This document shows, piece after piece, positions 1 to 10,535 of a stretch of 64,000 nucleotides of DNA (the stretch's first letter is position 1; each line of letters starts with the position of its first letter). A program made the translations under genes and the position numbers. The notes beneath the pieces are model-generated. The model worked only from the letters and a program-made list of their open reading frames with translations, was not told where the DNA came from and searched no databases. The stretch comes from Spiroplasma alleghenense (GTDB lineage Bacteria > Bacillota_I > Bacilli_A > Mycoplasmatales > Mycoplasmataceae): assembly GCF_003363775.1 (NCBI RefSeq), contig NZ_CP031376.1, positions 248,001 to 312,000 on the forward strand, written 5' to 3'.

Positions 1-946
1 AAAATTAAAAGATATTATTAGCAAACAAAATAATGATCTTTCCAATTTAGATTTAAAACATAAACATGATTTAGAAAACCAAAGTCATAAATTAGAGAGT
101 GAATCTAATCAAGAGATTTCTAGACTGATGACAAAACTTGCAACTCTTCAAATGGAACTAGAGTCAAATCAAAACCTTGTAAAGCAAGCCAGACTCGAAG
201 CTGAACAAGAGGGACTTAAAAAATTAGTGGAAATGGAAAAAAGCCTTAACAATGAAATTTTTAACCTTAATAACCAAATAACTGATTTGAAGCATGCCAA
301 CGATCTTAACAAAGTCATTCAAAATAAAACAAAAGGGGAAAACTTTGAGCATGAAGTTGAAGCTGAATTAAGAAAAGTTTTTGAACCTCAAGACATAATT
401 GAAAAAATTACAGCAATGGACAAAAAGGCTGACTACCTGCAAACTATTAGAGAAAACGAAAAAGAAATTGGCAGAATTGTTTATGAAGTAAAAAATGCAG
501 AGTGAAGTAATGCTTGGGAAAAAAAACTAACAGAAGATATGGCGCGCCAAAAATCTAAATATGGTATTTTGGTTTCGACTTCTTTTAATAAAAAGTATTC
601 AGGAATACCGTTTAAAAGATCTGATGAAAATCCAAATATTTATTTAAGTGATCCAGAAAGTTTCATTTTTGTGGGACAAATTTTAAAAACTATTATCTTC
701 GCTGAAAATAAATTTGTGGAAGAAAAAGATTTTGAAGGGCACGAAGAAAAAATAAAAATTTTTAATCAGTGAAAAGATACTCAACTACCAGTGCTAAGTA
801 AATTATTTAACGACAGCTTTGAAAGAATTAAGAGCGCTGAATCAGGAATTGCTAAACAAGTTGACGAAGTTAGAATTGCGCGAGAAAAAATGCAAAGTCA
901 CTGAATTAAAAATATTAAAGATTATTTAGAAAAATTAGTTTTTTAG
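1..946 (+). CDS. DUF2130 domain protein, 5' end outside window
   Basis: The open frame enters from the left edge (frame of base 2) and ends at TAG 944-946, crossing TGA codons at 503-505, 770-772 and 902-904 that read as Trp. The first ~100 visible residues are a charged coiled coil. The rest matches the DUF2130 pattern as I remember it: 'KGENFEHEVEAELRKVF', then 'ADYLQTIREN', 'GRIVYEVKNAEW' and 'ILVSTSF'. DUF2130 proteins have an N-terminal coiled coil followed by a fold thought to be related to restriction-endonuclease cores (an E-x-K is visible in YEVKN). No function is established, and nothing in the context adds one. The start codon lies outside the window. A strong hairpin terminator follows directly. 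Confidence 0.75.
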
Positions 947-954
947 GCATTAGA

Positions 955-983
955 AAAAACTTCGACTGAGAGTCGAAGTTTTT
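955..983. terminator. Bidirectional intrinsic terminator
   Basis: The stem is AAAAACTTCGACT / AGTCGAAGTTTTT with a 3-nt GAG loop and a T run on both strands. It lies 8 bp after the DUF2130 stop and also at the end of the convergent membrane-protein frame, so it can serve both genes. Confidence 0.85.
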
Positions 984-1059
984 AAATTATTATAAATTTT
1001 TTATTTAATGCTAAAAATAAAATTGGTCCACATAAAATAAAATTAAGAATACCCGCTAC
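982..1059 (-). pseudogene. Detached C-terminal codons of the membrane protein
   Basis: These 26 in-frame triplets (25 codons plus TAA at 982-984) continue the membrane-protein frame beyond its premature TAA at 1060-1062. They encode one hydrophobic helix and a short basic tail (ALNKKFIII). The end coincides with the terminator hairpin, as expected for the ancestral gene end. A single base change at 1060-1062 would rejoin the two parts. Confidence 0.5.
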
Positions 1060-1575
1060 TTAAAGCAATTTTTTCTTTTGTTGAAAATGACCGGTACCAA
1101 TTAATATTGCAGAAAGTAATTCTAAAATAGCTGCAATCGCAAATATCAAAAACCATCATTCGAATAGACCCAAAATTCAAGGTACCAAAATTCAAAACAC
1201 CTGCATCATTAGGACGATAAAAATAATAAATTCAAACGTAAGGGTATCGCTATTTTTTCAAATAAAAATCCTCCCATTAATAAACTCTCTGTCTTTAATA
1301 TTTTTTTCAATTATTAATAATGGTATTCCAATTGGAAAAATAAAATAAGATAAAAAATAAAACTTTTCAATAAATCCATTTCTGAAATCTAAAAAACTAA
1401 GTATTGCAAAAATAAATATAATTGTTAAAACCGTAATTATTAAAATTATTATTGATGCTTCTCATAATTTTAAGGCGATCAAATTCGGAATTATTAGCCA
1501 GGGTAATAAAGTTATTATTAATAAAAATATGACTGTTAAGTTAATAGATTCCAAATAAGACTTGCACTTTAACAA
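1060..1575 (-). CDS. Small polytopic membrane protein with premature stop
   Basis: On the - strand a TTG start at 1573-1575 sits 7 nt after a near-perfect ribosome binding site (AAGGAGG, 1583-1589), and the frame runs 171 codons to TAA (1060-1062), reading five TGA as Trp. The product has about five hydrophobic segments (roughly residues 10-30, 38-60, 72-88, 118-135 and 136-155) with a few charged loops. No family is recognised. The same frame stays open for 25 further codons after the TAA. That stretch adds one more hydrophobic segment (ILNFILCGPILFLAL) and ends at 982-984, right at the terminator. The gene is therefore probably a recently shortened or broken version of a 197-aa protein. Confidence 0.6.
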
Positions 1576-1703
1576 TTTAAAACCTCCTTAAATATTTTAT
1601 TTAAATAAAAATCAAGTTCACTCACAGTTTAATCCTTAATTATAAAAATACAATAGTAGAAGGTTGTTTTTATAATAATAATTTTCCATTTTTATTTAAA
1701 AGC

Positions 1704-1733
1704 AAAACCCGACTAAATAGTTAGTCGGGTTTT
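1704..1733 (-). terminator. Terminator of the ABC-F gene
   Basis: A 12-bp stem AAAACCCGACTA / TAGTCGGGTTTT with a 6-nt loop lies 14 bp beyond the ABC-F stop codon. On the - strand it is followed by a T-rich run. Confidence 0.85.
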
Positions 1734-1747
1734 GTGATATTTTTTAA

Positions 1748-3280
1748 TTAAATTAATTTTTCAAAATCAAGAATTTTGTCGGCTCATTTGGTTGAAAAAT
1801 TAATGTCGTGAGTTGTAAGTAAAACTGTACCCTCAAATTTTTGAATACTTTCTAGCAAAGCTTCTTTAGCTAAAACATCAATATGGTTTGTAGGTTCATC
1901 TAATATTAAAAGACTGCAAGGCACTAGACTGGCTTCTGCCAATCTAACCTTGGTCTGCTCTCCCCCAGACAAAAGACTCATCGGGTTATTCATTAATGCA
2001 CTTTTTAGCCCAAATTTTGCAATAGTTCCACGAATTACTGATTCAGTCATGTCTTCGTGTAAATTTTTTAAATATTGGACAGGAGTTAAATCGGTATTTT
2101 TTTCAACTTGTCTAAAGTAAGCAACCTGAACTCCGTTTCCTAATTCACAAGTTCCGTTAACTGCCGGAATTTCGTTAGCTAAGGTTTTTAAAAAAGTAGT
2201 CTTCCCAATCCCATTATATCCACTAACGATACATTTTTCACCTTCGCGTAACTCAAAGTTTAGTGGATGGATTAAGGGAAAGTCATAACCAATTTCTAAG
2301 TCAGTGGCTTTAACAATAACTGCACTGGCTGGTCGTTTGTATTTAAAACTAAAGTGAGGCTTGGCTTGTTGATTTAGTTCCTTCATCACATCCATTTTGT
2401 CAAGTTGTTTTTGACGAGATTGTGCAGATTTGGCAGTAGAAGCTCTCGCTGCATTCTTAGCAACATAAGTTTCCAATTTCTTAATGGTTTTTTGTTGACC
2501 CATATATTCTTTGGTATATTGTTCTTTTCTTAATTCAGATTGCTCGATGTATTTATCAAAGTTACCAACATAGCGATTAATTTTTAAGTTTTCAATTTCA
2601 TAAATTATATTACAAGTTTTATTAATGAAATCACTATCATGGGATACCATAATAAATGCTGGTTCAAAAGTTTGTAAAAATTTAGCTAATCAGTCAACTT
2701 GCTCAATATCTAAAAAGTTGGTTGGCTCATCTAAAAGCAGATAGTCATTTTCGCTTAATAACAATTTAGCTAAAAGGACTTTACCACGTTGACCCCCAGA
2801 AAGGCTGCCCATTTTCTGTTCTAGTCTTTCGTGCTCGATTCCCAGACCATCAACTAAACTACGAATTTTTTTACCTATAATTTCAAAGTCATTTAAATCT
2901 AAGTGTTCTTGAAGTTTTAAGGCTCTAACTAATTCGTCTTCTTTATACTCAACCGCCATGTCCTCGTAAATTTTGGCAATTTGTGCTTCAATATCAAATA
3001 ATTCTTTGTAAGCACCTTCCAAATAGGCGTTGACAGTTTGTTCCCCGTCAACTTTTTGATGCTGATCTAAATAACCAACTGTAACTCTGGGGTGAACTTC
3101 AATATTTCCGTGATCGGGTACAATTGAATTGTTGATAATATTTAAAAGAGTGGTTTTACCAACCCCATTGGCCCCGACTAAAGCGATATGCTCGCCTTTA
3201 TTAATTCTTAAAGTGGCATTTTCATATAATTTTTTACCACCATTAGCGTGGGTTAAGCCTTCAATGTATACTAAACTCAT
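1748..3280 (-). CDS. ABC-F family ATPase (ribosome-associated)
   Basis: The frame is 510 aa with two ATP-binding cassettes and no membrane segments, which is the ABC-F layout. Cassette 1 has Walker A GANGVGKTT (~36-44), signature LSGGQRGK and Walker B LLLDEPTNFLD. After a charged linker (~210-290), cassette 2 has GYNGIGKTT, LSGGEQTK and LILDEPTNHID. One TGA between the cassettes and one near the C-terminus are Trp. Start ATG 3278-3280 is chosen because GGAGAA lies 8-9 nt upstream; an in-frame ATG at 3293-3295 has no such site. ABC-F proteins bind the ribosomal E site and help stalled or antibiotic-blocked ribosomes. The closest type is probably YkpA/YbiT, but the subfamily is not certain. Confidence 0.9.
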
Positions 3281-3381
3281 TATTATTTTCTCCATTCATA
3301 TAAAATATTCATAAATCTAACCGTATTATTATATACTAATAGTAGTGGTAAAATAAAGGTCAAATCCACTATTTTGCAAAT

Positions 3382-4077
3382 ATGAATGAAAAGACAGTTT
3401 ATAAGAATTTTAATTTTAAAACTCAAAGTTATCAAAGTGATTTGAAAGATTTTGATAGTGCAACAAAACTTAAACCCCAAGAATTAAAGTCTATTTTGCT
3501 AGAAATTTTTGAAGTTCAAAAGGAGTTATTAGTGCAAAATCAAACTATTAATCAAAGAAATAACTGATTAATAACATTTTTGGCGAGTCTTATTAGCTTT
3601 ATTGTGGGATTCTGCCTAAATATATTTTTGAATATTTCATTTACAAATTGAGTAGCCTGATTTTTAATGGCGGCTTTAATTTGCTTTGGCGCAATAATCG
3701 CCGGTCTTTTAACTTTTGGATCAAAAGGTTATAAAGAGTTTGATAAAATCACTAAAAATCTTGATATCTTCATTCTTAAATTAAGAGGAAATTTTCAAGA
3801 AAAGTTAAACCCTTACTTATTTGAGGACCTAAAAACATATAAAACAATGATGAATGGAATTCTTTTGAATAATAAAGAACTAAGCAACATAGTTGATGGT
3901 TTGAATAAATATAAAAATCAAATGGAGTTTAAGGAAAATGGTAAAATATCAACCAAACAAAACCACTTATTCTTGCAAAAAAACGCTTATATAGTTTATC
4001 GAGATTGCAAAATTCAAGTAAATGACTGAAAGATTACCTTAATGTTAGTTGAACGATATAACGAATTATTTAACTAA
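3382..4077 (+). CDS. Two-helix membrane protein, unknown
   Basis: The protein is 231 aa, divergent from the ABC-F gene. A soluble acidic/polar N-terminus (~1-65) is followed by a helical hairpin of two hydrophobic segments (~68-92 and ~93-115, including 'LICFGAIIAGLLTFG'), then a basic helical cytoplasmic domain (~120-231). Three TGA codons in or near the hydrophobic part and one at 4027 read as Trp. No clear Shine-Dalgarno site precedes ATG 3382; the only purine run (AAAGG) lies about 20 nt upstream. I recognise no family. SLATT-like two-helix effectors share this layout, but that comparison is only by shape. Confidence 0.65.
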
Positions 4078-4161
4078 AATAAAATTATTTTTTGCCTGAA
4101 AGTGTGCTAAAAAAGACTATTTTTAGGTTATATTTATATTAGAGAGAGAGATTCCTTTAAA

Positions 4162-5202
4162 ATGTCCAAAGAAAAAAATGAAATCAATATTTTTGGTTTG
4201 TCAGCAAGCCAAGAATTAACAAACGAAATATGCAAAATTCTTGAAATTGAGCAAAAAAGAGCAAAAAAAATAGTTTTTGCTGACGGAGAAATCCTAATGC
4301 AATCAGAGGATTCGGTACGAGGTAAAGAGGTTTATGTCATCCAATCAACTAGCCAACCAGTAAATGAAAACTTGATGGAGTTATTGATTGCTGTTGATAT
4401 GTTCAAGAGAGCTAGTGCTCAAAAAATTAACGTGGTAATCCCGTATTTTGGTTACGCTCGCCAAGACCGAAAAGCTAAAGGACGCCAACCAATTACAGCC
4501 AAATTAGTGGCTAATTTAATAGAAAAAGCAGGGGCTGACCGAGTAATTATTGTAGATTTACACTCTGCTCAAACAATGGGATTTTTTGATATTCCAGTGG
4601 ATAACTTTCACTCTGCACAGACAATGGCAAACGAGATCATCAACACAATTATTGAAAATAATTTAGACCAAAATAAATGTATTTTAGTTTCCCCAGATCA
4701 TGGTGGACTTACTAGGGTACATGAAGTTGCAAAATATACAGCAGGTCTTACAAATGGTATCGCGGTTATTGCTAAACGTCGACCTGAACCTAATATGGCA
4801 AATGTGGAATTTGTCCTTGGGGATATTCAAGATAAGGTTTGCTTTATCGTTGATGACATGATTGATACTGGGGGAACCATTGTTGCTGCTGCCACTGCTT
4901 TAAAAGAAAATGGAGCTAGAGCAGTATATATATTTGGTGGTCATGGATTATTCAATGGAGAAGCTGTTAAAAAAATAACATCAGCAATTGACTCTAAGGT
5001 AGTAGAAAAAGTTGTGGTGACAAACACAATTGAAATTCCAAAAGAAAAACGCTTTGAAGGTTTGAAAATTATTTCAGTAGCAAATCTATTGGCAACCATG
5101 ATTAAAGCGTCGGTATCAAGAGACTCATTATCAGAGGTTTATGGTGATTTCCAAGAAGAAACTTTATCAAGAATTAAAAAGTTTTTAAAGGCTAAAAAAT
5201 AA
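4162..5202 (+). CDS. prs: Ribose-phosphate pyrophosphokinase
   Basis: This enzyme makes PRPP from ribose 5-phosphate and ATP, feeding purine and pyrimidine salvage. The 346-aa product has the class I signature pieces: 'FGLSASQEL' at the N-terminus (the family has FsG(N/S)), the flexible-loop region 'YFGYARQDRK' (~94-103), 'VDLHSAQ' (~131-137) and the PRPP-binding loop 'IVDDMIDTGGT' (~230-240). It is about 30 residues longer than typical bacterial Prs, with the extra length mostly at the C-terminus. The leader carries a GAGAGAGAG purine stretch 12-20 nt before ATG in place of a consensus site. It heads a purine/translation gene run: pth begins on the base after its stop codon. Confidence 0.95.
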   Translation: MSKEKNEINIFGLSASQELTNEICKILEIEQKRAKKIVFADGEILMQSEDSVRGKEVYVIQSTSQPVNENLMELLIAVDMFKRASAQKINVVIPYFGYARQDRKAKGRQPITAKLVANLIEKAGADRVIIVDLHSAQTMGFFDIPVDNFHSAQTMANEIINTIIENNLDQNKCILVSPDHGGLTRVHEVAKYTAGLTNGIAVIAKRRPEPNMANVEFVLGDIQDKVCFIVDDMIDTGGTIVAAATALKENGARAVYIFGGHGLFNGEAVKKITSAIDSKVVEKVVVTNTIEIPKEKRFEGLKIISVANLLATMIKASVSRDSLSEVYGDFQEETLSRIKKFLKAKK

Positions 5203-5763
5203 GTGAAAATAATTTTTGGCTTAGGAAATCCAGGAACTCAATATTTACAAACCCGTCATAATGCAGGATTTCTCGTATTAGACCAATTAATAGAATATTA
5301 TAATGCAGAATCAATTGGGCAAAAATTTAAATCCGAAATTTACTCAACTCAGATACATGGTGAAAAAGTATTATTTGTTAAACCACTAACATTTATGAAT
5401 CTTTCGGGAGAAGCGGTTCTCCAAATCATGCATTTTTATAAAGTTGATTTAAATCAAATTGTCATAATTCATGATGAAAAAGATTTCCCAATTGAAAAGC
5501 AACAATTTAAAAATTCTGGTAGTGCTGCTGGCCATAATGGTCTAAAAAATATCATAACTCATTTTCATACAACCGATTTTCAAAGATTAAGAATCGGAAT
5601 TGGTAATCCTGAACCCGGCTGAAAAATAGTTGATTGAGTTTTATCAAAAATGAGTACTGAAGAAATTAAAAAAATGAATGAGATATTTAATTTTAAAATA
5701 AATTGGGTCAAAGAATGAATCTCAGGAACGGATTTTAAAAATATAATGAACAAATACAATTAG
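5203..5763 (+). CDS. pth: Peptidyl-tRNA hydrolase
   Basis: This enzyme cleaves peptidyl-tRNA that falls off the ribosome, recycling tRNA. The 186-aa product has 'GLGNPG' (~6-11, Asn substrate contact), 'TRHNAG' with the catalytic His (~20), 'FMNLSG', 'IIHDEKDFP' with the conserved Asp, and 'SAAGHNGLKNI'. The D-E-K-D loop differs from the usual D-D-L-D but keeps the key Asp. The start is GTG 5203-5205 directly abutting the prs TAA, so translation is probably coupled. Two TGA codons near the C-terminal end are Trp. It is followed, with 9 bp between, by purA. Confidence 0.92.
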
Positions 5764-5772
5764 GAGGTAATT

Positions 5773-7062
5773 ATGGAACAGTATAAAAGTTTAGTCATTG
5801 TAGGATCTCAATGAGGTGATGAAGGAAAAGGAAAAATAACAGATTATTTTGCCCAAAAGGCAAGTATGGTTGTTCGTTTTTCTGGAGGAGATAATGCTGG
5901 ACACATTATAGTTAGCGAAGGTGTCAAGCACAAGGTTACTATCGTGCCATCAGGTATTTTGAATCCAAAGGTAGTTAATGTAATTGCGAACGGAGCCGTT
6001 GTTAATTTACCCAGATTAGTTTCAGAATTGGAGATTTTGAAAAAAGCTGGAATTGATACAAAAAATTTATTTTTATCGAACCGTGCACATGTTGTTTTAC
6101 CTTATCATATTGCAATTGATGAGCTACAAGAAGAATCTCGTGGTGTTAATAAAATCGGAACAACAAAAAGAGGAATTGGACCAACTTACCAAGATAAAGT
6201 AGACCGTCTTGGAATCAGAGTTTGTGATTTATTTGATAAAAATTTTAAAACTAAACTAAAAGAAATTGTGGAGTTTAAAAATAAATTAATTACTAAGGTT
6301 TATGATGGAAAACCGTTAGACTTTGAAACTATCTATAAAGAATTAATGGATAATTTTGAAATAATTAAGGGTCAAGTTGTGGAAACATCTACTTTAATTG
6401 AAACAGCAATTAAATCAAAACAGTACGTTTTATTTGAAGGTGCTCAAGGAGCGCTTTTAGATATTGATCACGGAACTTATCCATTTGTTACCAGTTCAAA
6501 TACAAGTGCCAATAATGCATCTCTAGGTTCTGGTATTAATCACAACCTAATCACTACAAGTTTAGGAGTTGTTAAAGCTTACTGTACAAGGGTTGGAACC
6601 GGAGGTTTTCCTACTGAATTAAATAATAAAATTGGAGAAGGCATAAGAGAACGTGGACATGAATATGGTTCAAATACAGGAAGACCCAGAAGAGTTGGTT
6701 GACTTGATATTGTTGCCTTAAAATATGCAATCCGCACAACAGGTCTAGATAAAATTTTTATTACTTTACTTGATGTGTTATCAGGAGAACCGGTTGTAAA
6801 AATTTGTACTAACTACTTACTGAATGGTGAAAAAATATTTACAATCCCTCCATTGAATGGTGATTACCAAAAATGCGAACCTGAATTTATTGAAATGCAA
6901 GGATGAAAAGAAGATATTACTAAAGTTAAAAATTTCTCAGATTTACCAACTAATGCTCAAAACTATTTAAATAAAATTAAAGAACTTTGTGGTATTAATA
7001 TTGTTGGTTTCTCAGTTGGGCCAGACCGATTACAAACCATTTTAATGGAGTCAGAGTTTTAA
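5773..7062 (+). CDS. purA: Adenylosuccinate synthetase
   Basis: PurA condenses IMP with aspartate using GTP, the first step from IMP to AMP. The 429-aa product has the P-loop-like 'QWGDEGKGK' (~13-21, W from TGA), 'SGGDNAGH' (~38-45, catalytic His), '[11 protein letters not shown]', '[17 protein letters not shown]' and C-terminal 'GFSVGPDR'. The family usually has 'GGxNAGHT'; here D and I flank the core but the His is kept. A strong AGGAGG site (5762-5767) overlaps the pth stop and lies 5 nt before ATG. Its TAA overlaps the purB ATG (TAATG), so the pair is translationally coupled. Confidence 0.96.
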
Positions 7063-8369
7063 TGGTAAATCGCTATGAAGTTGCAGCAATTGATAAAATT
7101 TGAAATGAGAAAAACAAGTTAGAAACTTGGTTGCTTGTCGAAAATAAAGTTGTTGAAGCTTGATCAAAACTTGGTGTAATTCCGGCTGCTGATTGTGAAA
7201 AAATAATTAAGAAATCAAAAATTGATCATAAACGAATGTTAGAAATTGAAAAGGAAACTAAACATGATGTCGTGGCCTTTACAAGAATGTTATCTGAAAA
7301 TTTGGGTTCGGAGAAAAAATGAATTCACTTGGGGTTAACTTCAACAGATGTAGTTGATACAGCTCAAAACTATTTAATTGCCCAAAGCAATATTATTTTA
7401 AAAAATAGTTTGGACAATTTGCAAAATGAACTTTTAAGTAAGGCTTTAGAAAATAAAGAGGTTCTTATAATGGGTCGAACCCACGGAATTTATGGTGAAC
7501 CAACTTCACTGGGATTAAAATTTCTGCTTTGATTTGAAGAAGTAAAGCGCCAACAAGAAAGATTTTTATTAGCCCGTCAACAAATTGAGGTTGCTAAGAT
7601 TTCGGGAAGCATGGGTAATTATGCTAATCTTGAATTAGAAGTAGAAACATTTGTTGCTAAAGAATTAAAGCTTGGAATCGACTCATTATCAACACAAGTT
7701 ACTCAAAGAGATCGTCACGCATTTTTAATTTCAGTATTTGGAAACATTGCCTCAACATTAGAAAAAATTGCAATTGAAATTCGTAGTTTTCAAAGAAGTG
7801 AAGTTCAAGAAATGATGGAAGGTTTTGCCAAGGGACAAAAAGGTTCTAGTTCAATGCCGCATAAAAAAAATCCCATTAGTTCTGAAAACATTTCGGGATT
7901 AGCGAGATATATTCGCACATTTGTAAGTATGGGATTTGAAAATAATCTTCTATGACACGAGCGAGATATTTCTCATAGTTCTAACGAAAGAATAGTTTTA
8001 CCAGACTTATTTCATAGTATAATTTATGCAGTAGAAAGATTAACTGAAACAATTAAGAATTTATTTATAAACAAAAAAAGAATGCAAGAAAATATTGATT
8101 CGCAGAATAATATTTTTTACTCTCAACCAATATTAACCCACATTATTAAAGAAACAAATTTTTCTAGAGAACAAGTTTATGACTTCATTCAAAATTGTAC
8201 CTTGGAAACTCAAGAGAAGCAATTAAATTTTAAAGAAGTATTAATAAAAAATGGTGTTGAAAAATATATCAACAATTTAGATTTTGAAAAATTATTTGAT
8301 CAGAATTATTTTTTAAGAAACGTTCAAAAAATTTATGAAAGGATTTTAAACCATGAAAGAAGTAACTAA
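7062..8369 (+). CDS. purB: Adenylosuccinate lyase
   Basis: PurB splits adenylosuccinate to AMP and fumarate, completing the PurA step; with no de novo purine genes in view, its second role (SAICAR lyase) is likely unused. The 435-aa product carries the fumarase/aspartase-superfamily signature 'GSSSMPHKKNP' (~261-271), 'HLGLTSTDVVD' (~88-98) and 'MGRTHG' (~139-144). Four or more TGA codons are Trp. The start overlaps the purA stop by one base, and the last 17 bp overlap the start of hpt. Confidence 0.95.
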
Positions 8370-8898
8370 ATTATTAACTGTAATAACTGAAGATGAAATC
8401 AAGAGTGCCATTGCTAATGAAGCAAGAAACTTATCAAAAGCTTTTGAAGGCCAAGCTTTAGTAATAGTTGCAAAACTATCGGGAGTATTTATTTTCATTT
8501 CAGATTTAATCCGTCAATTAAAAATTGATGTTGGAGTTCAATTTGTTGTTAACTTAAGCGAAGATGTTAATAACGAAATTAAAAAAGAAAAAGTTAAATT
8601 TGATATCGGGATTCAAAATAGTTTAAAAGATAAAAATATTTTAATTGTTGAAGATATCCTTGATGCTGGAACTTCGATTCAAGCGCTATATGATTTTGTG
8701 GCAAAAGATAAGCCAAAAGAAATTCGAGTTTTAACACTTCTTGATAAATTTAAAACAAAAAGAAATATTAGTTTCGACTATAATACTTTATTTAAAGTTG
8801 AAAATGATTTTTTTGTAGGTTATGGTTTAGATTACAACGAAAGTTATCGAGGTCTAAGAGATATTTATAAATTTACAAACGAGAATGAGGGCAACTAA
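8353..8898 (+). CDS. hpt: Hypoxanthine-guanine phosphoribosyltransferase
   Basis: Hpt salvages hypoxanthine and guanine to IMP and GMP with PRPP made by Prs, so the IMP can go straight to PurA. The 181-aa product has the PRPP-binding motif 'LIVEDILDAGTS' (~97-108) and the C-terminal 'FVGYGLDYNESYRGLRDI' typical of HGPRT. The start lies inside the end of purB, with AAAGGA (8337-8342) about 10 nt upstream. The family normally has a 'KG' dipeptide binding pyrophosphate; here the matching position reads 'AKLSGVFIF', a mild divergence. Confidence 0.92.
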   Translation: MKEVTKLLTVITEDEIKSAIANEARNLSKAFEGQALVIVAKLSGVFIFISDLIRQLKIDVGVQFVVNLSEDVNNEIKKEKVKFDIGIQNSLKDKNILIVEDILDAGTSIQALYDFVAKDKPKEIRVLTLLDKFKTKRNISFDYNTLFKVENDFFVGYGLDYNESYRGLRDIYKFTNENEGN

Positions 8899-10419
8899 AT
8901 GAGTAAAACTTTTTATGTTACAACCCCAATATATTACGCCAGTGGTGACTTGCATATCGGTCATACCTATACTACAACATTAGCAGACATTTTAAATCGC
9001 TTTAAAAAATCAGTTGGAATGGAAACGTTTTTTCTTACTGGTTCAGACGAACATGGTCAAAAGATTGAAACTAAAGCCAAGGAAGCGGGAATGAAACCCA
9101 AGGCGTACGTTGACCAAATTGTTGAAAAATTTAAAAATCTTTGAGGGCTTTTGGATATCAAATATGATAAATTTATTAGAACAACGGATTTGGAGCACAA
9201 AAAATCTGTTCAACAAATTTTTACAAAATTACTTCATAAAGATTTAATTTACAAAGGAAATTATGAAGGACTTTACTGTGTAAGTTGTGAAGAATTTTTA
9301 ATTGCAGACCAAATTGATGAAAATGGATTGTGTAAAGTTTCCCAAACAAAACCTAAAATGTTATCAGAGGAAACTTATTTTTTAAGAGTTTCAAAATTTT
9401 CAGATTTTTTAACAACTTTATTTGATAATGATTTTCTAACTCCTGACTCAAGAAAAAATGAAATGTTTAAAAATTTTATTGAACCAGGATTGGAAGATTT
9501 ATCGGTTACAAGAATTTCTTTAAAATGAGGAATTCCTACGACAGAAAATCCAGAACATGTTATTTACGTTTGATTAGATGCTCTATCAAACTATATTACT
9601 GCATTGGGATATGCACAAAAAGATGAAACACTTTTAAATAAATTTTGATCGGCGGATACTGAAATTGTTCAGTATGTGGGAAAAGAAATTACAAGATTTC
9701 ACTCAATTTATTGACCAATTATTTTAAATGGTTTGGAATTGAGAATGCCGAATAAATTAATTTCTCATGGATGAATTTTATCAAAAGATACCAAGATGTC
9801 TAAATCTTTAGGAAATGTGATTGATCCTATCGCTATAATTAATGGTTTTTCCAGTGATGCTTTAAGATTTTACATTGCAAAGGAATTGCCGACTGAAAGA
9901 GATGGTAACTTTACAGAGGAATTATTTGTTGAGTGCTTTAATACTAATTTAGCTAACAATGTTGGTAACTTAATTTCAAGAACAAATAATATGATTACAA
10001 AATATTTTTCAGGTATTATTTTGGAAAAAACAAACATAGAAAATCACTCGCTTATTATATCTGGTAAAAAATTGATTGATGATTATATTTCTGACATGAA
10101 CGACTACCAAATCAACAAAGCAGTTGAAAAAGTTATGAAATTTGGTCAAGATTTAAATAAATTCATTGAAGAGGAAAAACCTTGAGTTCTAGACAAAGAA
10201 GGTCAAACTGAAAAGCTTGCAGAAGTATTAACTATTTTACAAAAAAATATTACAATTATTTCTCATTTGCTTGCACCAATTTTAACTAAAAGTTATGAAG
10301 AAATGCTAAGCCAAATTGGATATAATCAAAAATTATTAAATCTACAAGAACTAAAGAAAAACGATATAGAATTTGATAAAATCACAAGTCGAAAGATTAT
10401 TTTCGAAAGAATAAACTAA
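8899..10419 (+). CDS. metG: Methionyl-tRNA synthetase
   Basis: This enzyme charges tRNA-Met. The 506-aa class I synthetase has '[10 protein letters not shown]' (HIGH, ~17-26), 'GSDEHGQK' (~48-55), a single knuckle 'CVSCEEF' in the connective peptide, '[11 protein letters not shown]', 'SHGWILS' and 'KMSKSLGN' (~299-306). It ends after the anticodon-binding helical domain; the C-terminal dimerisation EMAP/Trbp domain of some homologues is absent. Many TGA codons are Trp. ATG follows the hpt stop without a gap, with GAGGG (8886-8890) as the ribosome site inside hpt. It closes the prs-to-metG run and has its own terminator. Confidence 0.95.
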
Positions 10420-10420
10420 A

Positions 10421-10455
10421 ATTCAAATCAAGAATTATCTTGGTTTGAATTTTTT
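10421..10455 (+). terminator. Terminator after metG
   Basis: A 12-bp stem ATTCAAATCAAG / CTTGGTTTGAAT (one G-T pair) with a 6-nt loop is followed by a T run. Confidence 0.85.
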
Positions 10456-10479
10456 AATACTATTCTTAATTTTTTCAAT

Positions 10480-10485
10480 TATAAT
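10480..10485 (+). promoter_or_regulatory. Probable -10 box of mnmG
   Basis: TATAAT lies about 50 nt before the mnmG start, just after the metG terminator. No good -35 box is visible at 16-18 nt. Confidence 0.45.
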
Positions 10486-10535
10486 TAAATTAGTTAATTT
10501 GATGTCAAAGATTTTATTAACAAAAGGAGAAGCTT

